Origin: Legionella sainthelensi
GTDB lineage: Bacteria > Pseudomonadota > Gammaproteobacteria > Legionellales > Legionellaceae
Assembly: GCF_900637685.1 (NCBI RefSeq)
Contig: NZ_LR134388.1
Location: 3,933,001 to 3,997,000, forward strand
DNA length: 64,000 bases
Direction of reading: 5' to 3'
Both the position numbers and the translations under genes were made by a program. The first letter of the stretch is position 1, and the number at the start of each line of letters is the position of its first letter. This document shows, piece by piece, positions 62,077-64,000 of the stretch. The notes beneath the pieces are model-generated. The model made no database searches. It had not been told where the DNA came from and saw only the letters and a program-made list of their open reading frames with translations.

Positions 62077-63042
62077 TTAAGCCGGGTAAGGAGCGCCTGC
62101 TTTAAGGATACGCTCCCGTACTCCTTGCCATGCCCCTGAAGCAGGGGGAAGCTCTATGACAATAACATCCGCATTAGAAGCATCAGCCTTTCTTAATTGA
62201 TAGTATAAATCAAACGCTACTTTTTCAGGATTATCTTCAAGTAAGTGAAAATATTCTTCTCGAATACTCATTGGTTTTTTGCTTGCTATAACGTAAATGT
62301 TATCTCCATGTTTTTGACAAAAATGAGTGAGCAAGTCATAGCCATCAAAATAATACAGCTTTTTTTGGGGTTGGTAATGACTGTCTAATTTCCCCGGAAC
62401 ACGTAATGAGTTTTCGCCGCGCAAAGATGGAAGAGCGATTAGTTCTGCTATGGCTTTTTCATCAATGATTCCATGTCGTAAAATTTGATAATTCTTGGGA
62501 TCTGTTGCATCAATGATGGTTGATTCTATCCCTACAGTACAACGACCTCCATCCAATATAGTTAGTTCTTGATTAGGAAACGATTCACTTACATGCCCTG
62601 CTGTAGTGGGGCTGACTTTTCCAAATGGATTTGCTGAAGGCGCAACGAGTGGCACACCCAATTTTTTTAATAACTCCTGGGCGATGGGGTGAGCAGGACA
62701 TCTGATTGCTACCGTCGTTTGGCCACCAGTTATCAAAGGGGTAATTTGATTTTGTTTGCAATGGAAAACAAGCGTTAAAGGGCCTGGCCAGAATTTTTTG
62801 ATTAATTGTTGTGCGTAAGCTGGAATGTCTTTAACCAACAGATCAAGCGCCCAATCTTGAGCCACATGTATAATTAAAGGATGGTTTAACGGTCTATTTT
62901 TTATAGCAAAAACAGCCTTAATTGCCTTCTCATTATTGATAGGAGCAGCTAAGCCATAGACAGTTTCTGTAGGGATAGCAACAGGTTTTCCTTGTTGCAA
63001 ATCGTGAATCGCTCGATCAATATTGGTAGTAATTAAAGGCAT
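62077..63042 (-). CDS. L-threonylcarbamoyladenylate synthase (Sua5/YrdC family)
   Basis: About 321 residues from MPLITTNIDRAIHDLQQGKP; the longer frame to 63081 adds 13 residues without family features. YrdC domain motifs: PTETVYGLAAP, KNRPLNHPLIIHV, WPGPLTLVFHCK, VAPSANPFGKVSPTTAGHV and GIESTIIDATDP. A C-terminal Sua5 domain (residues about 215-320) distinguishes it from short TsaC. It makes threonylcarbamoyl-AMP from threonine, bicarbonate and ATP for t6A37 of ANN-decoding tRNAs. Confidence 0.9.
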   Translation of the reverse strand: MPLITTNIDRAIHDLQQGKPVAIPTETVYGLAAPINNEKAIKAVFAIKNRPLNHPLIIHVAQDWALDLLVKDIPAYAQQLIKKFWPGPLTLVFHCKQNQITPLITGGQTTVAIRCPAHPIAQELLKKLGVPLVAPSANPFGKVSPTTAGHVSESFPNQELTILDGGRCTVGIESTIIDATDPKNYQILRHGIIDEKAIAELIALPSLRGENSLRVPGKLDSHYQPQKKLYYFDGYDLLTHFCQKHGDNIYVIASKKPMSIREEYFHLLEDNPEKVAFDLYYQLRKADASNADVIVIELPPASGAWQGVRERILKAGAPYPA

Positions 63043-63145
63043 ATACAAAGCATGAATTGAAAATTTGTTATTTTTACACAATTGGCAGGAGAAAGCAGCT
63101 ATTTTTGCCTTTTCAATAGTACCTGCATAGAATTAAAAATAAATA

Positions 63146-63961
63146 TTGTTGAGGAATCTGGTCGTGTTACTGAGTTTATTAGGAAAAACTGTAGATGGCT
63201 ATTTTGCGTTTATCCCTAGAAATAAGCCATCGCTTGAACGGATACAGCCCATTCGTTTAATTGCCCATAGAGGAGCTCATAATCGTGCCGAGGGAATTAT
63301 TGAAAATACACTTCCTGCTTTCGCCTTAGCCAAAGATTTGGGATGTTGGGGGATTGAGTTTGATGTACGTAGTACAGCAGATAATGTATTCGTTGTTAAT
63401 CATGATGCGACATTGAAACGTCTTTGGGGACATAATCAAGAAATCGCTAAAATTACCTTTAATGAACTGCGCGCGCTTGTTCCTGACATTCCTACGCTTG
63501 CAGAAGTAGTTGCTCTATATGGCAAGAGCATGCATTTATTTATTGAATTAAAAACTCCTATCCATCATGAAGAAATCTTGGTGGCGCAATTACGAGAATT
63601 ATCCGCTGGAGAGAACTACCATTTCTTGACTCTAAACTCATCAATTTTTTCTTCTTTGACGCAAATTCCCAAAGAATCTTTATTATTAGTCGCCTCGCAT
63701 AATAACGTACAGGAATTTTGTAATTTATGTATCAGAGAAAATTATGGAGGCGTATTAGGTCATTATCTTATGATTCACAAAAAGGCAATCAATCAATTAA
63801 GGGCAACCCAAAAAATTGTGGGTGTCGGTTTGGTCGATTCGAAGTACAGCTTATATAGGGAATTGAATCGAAAACTCAATTGGATTTTTACCGATCGTGC
63901 TGCTGAAACAAGCATCTACTTGCAATCCTTACAAAATAAGGAAGAAAAAAACAAATTATAG
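63146..63961 (+). CDS. Glycerophosphodiester phosphodiesterase (GDPD)
   Basis: 271 residues. TIM-barrel GDPD motifs: IAHRGAHNRAEG with IIENTLPAF (catalytic His and ENT), GIEFDVRSTADN (Glu/Asp metal ligands) and VVNHDATLKRLWG (second His) near residues 38-95, then LHLFIELKTP-like MHLFIELKTPIHH. It hydrolyses glycerophosphodiesters to glycerol-3-phosphate and an alcohol. The frame starts at TTG (63146), with another TTG one codon later; no ATG lies in this region. A short hydrophobic N terminus (NLVVLLSLLGK) could be a weak membrane anchor. Confidence 0.86.
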   Translation: MLRNLVVLLSLLGKTVDGYFAFIPRNKPSLERIQPIRLIAHRGAHNRAEGIIENTLPAFALAKDLGCWGIEFDVRSTADNVFVVNHDATLKRLWGHNQEIAKITFNELRALVPDIPTLAEVVALYGKSMHLFIELKTPIHHEEILVAQLRELSAGENYHFLTLNSSIFSSLTQIPKESLLLVASHNNVQEFCNLCIRENYGGVLGHYLMIHKKAINQLRATQKIVGVGLVDSKYSLYRELNRKLNWIFTDRAAETSIYLQSLQNKEEKNKL

Positions 63962-64000
63962 TGCAATTGATGATTCGTACGGATCTCCGCTGTCTTGAAC

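Overview
The window reads as a Legionella (or close relative) chromosome segment. It is AT-rich and gammaproteobacterial. Core genes sit in familiar order (ygfB-pepP-ubiH-ubiI next to zapA; uvrB next to aspC). Scattered between them are proteins typical of Dot/Icm effector repertoires: a Sel1-like protein, an ankyrin protein, a WipA/WipB-like phosphatase and a small DUF4949-like secreted protein. The species cannot be fixed from this sequence alone.

Layout. 1-19.2 kb is mostly core: ubiquinone hydroxylases, PepP, ZapA, a glutamate-synthase-like flavoprotein, homospermidine synthase, an unusual ferritin-like/acyltransferase-like fusion, octaprenyl diphosphate synthase, 6S RNA, UvrB and AspC, with effector-like genes inserted. 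At 19.26 kb lies tRNA-Asn(GTT). Its 3' end is repeated at 31.46 and 38.23 kb, so 19.34-38.28 kb consists of two integrated elements in tandem, each with a tyrosine integrase at its right end. Element 1 (about 12.2 kb) carries a Hachiman-like nuclease/helicase pair, an oriT closely resembling that of RP4 (IncP-alpha) beside a TraK-like gene but no relaxase, a DUF927 ATPase, a small HTH protein, an AbiE toxin-antitoxin operon plus an orphan AbiEi-like regulator, and three clusters of 9-bp-spaced TGTCCC repeats. Element 2 (about 6.8 kb) carries a HEPN-like gene bracketed by a structured repeat, a replication-protein-like gene, and an overlapping XRE-metallopeptidase/PIN pair.

38.3-42.4 kb is a graveyard: an IS4-family transposase, a murJ fragment, a frameshifted IS110 transposase, a flavoprotein remnant and a broken DUF218 gene. 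Two biosynthetic loci follow. 42.4-44.6 kb looks like a split-borosin RiPP locus (short precursor, SonM-like alpha-N-methyltransferase, MFS exporter). 46.3-52.4 kb is a tight six-gene operon (asparagine-oxygenase-like Fe/2OG enzyme, flavin reductase-like protein, Asp/Glu racemase, unknown protein, ATP-grasp ligase, MFS exporter) that probably makes and exports a small amino-acid-derived product.

52.6-54 kb holds more broken genes (DUF1016 nuclease, phage terminase small subunit, RAYT transposase). The rest is accessory and core: secreted protein, Wip-like effector phosphatase, double GNAT, cyclopropane fatty acid synthase, outer-membrane-like protein, tRNA-Leu(CAG), threonylcarbamoyl-AMP synthase and a glycerophosphodiester phosphodiesterase.

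The strongest candidates for something undescribed are the split-borosin locus, the six-gene operon, and the relaxase-less mobilisable element with an IncP-type oriT. All functional calls rest on reading the sequence and on recalled family features; no database search was run.
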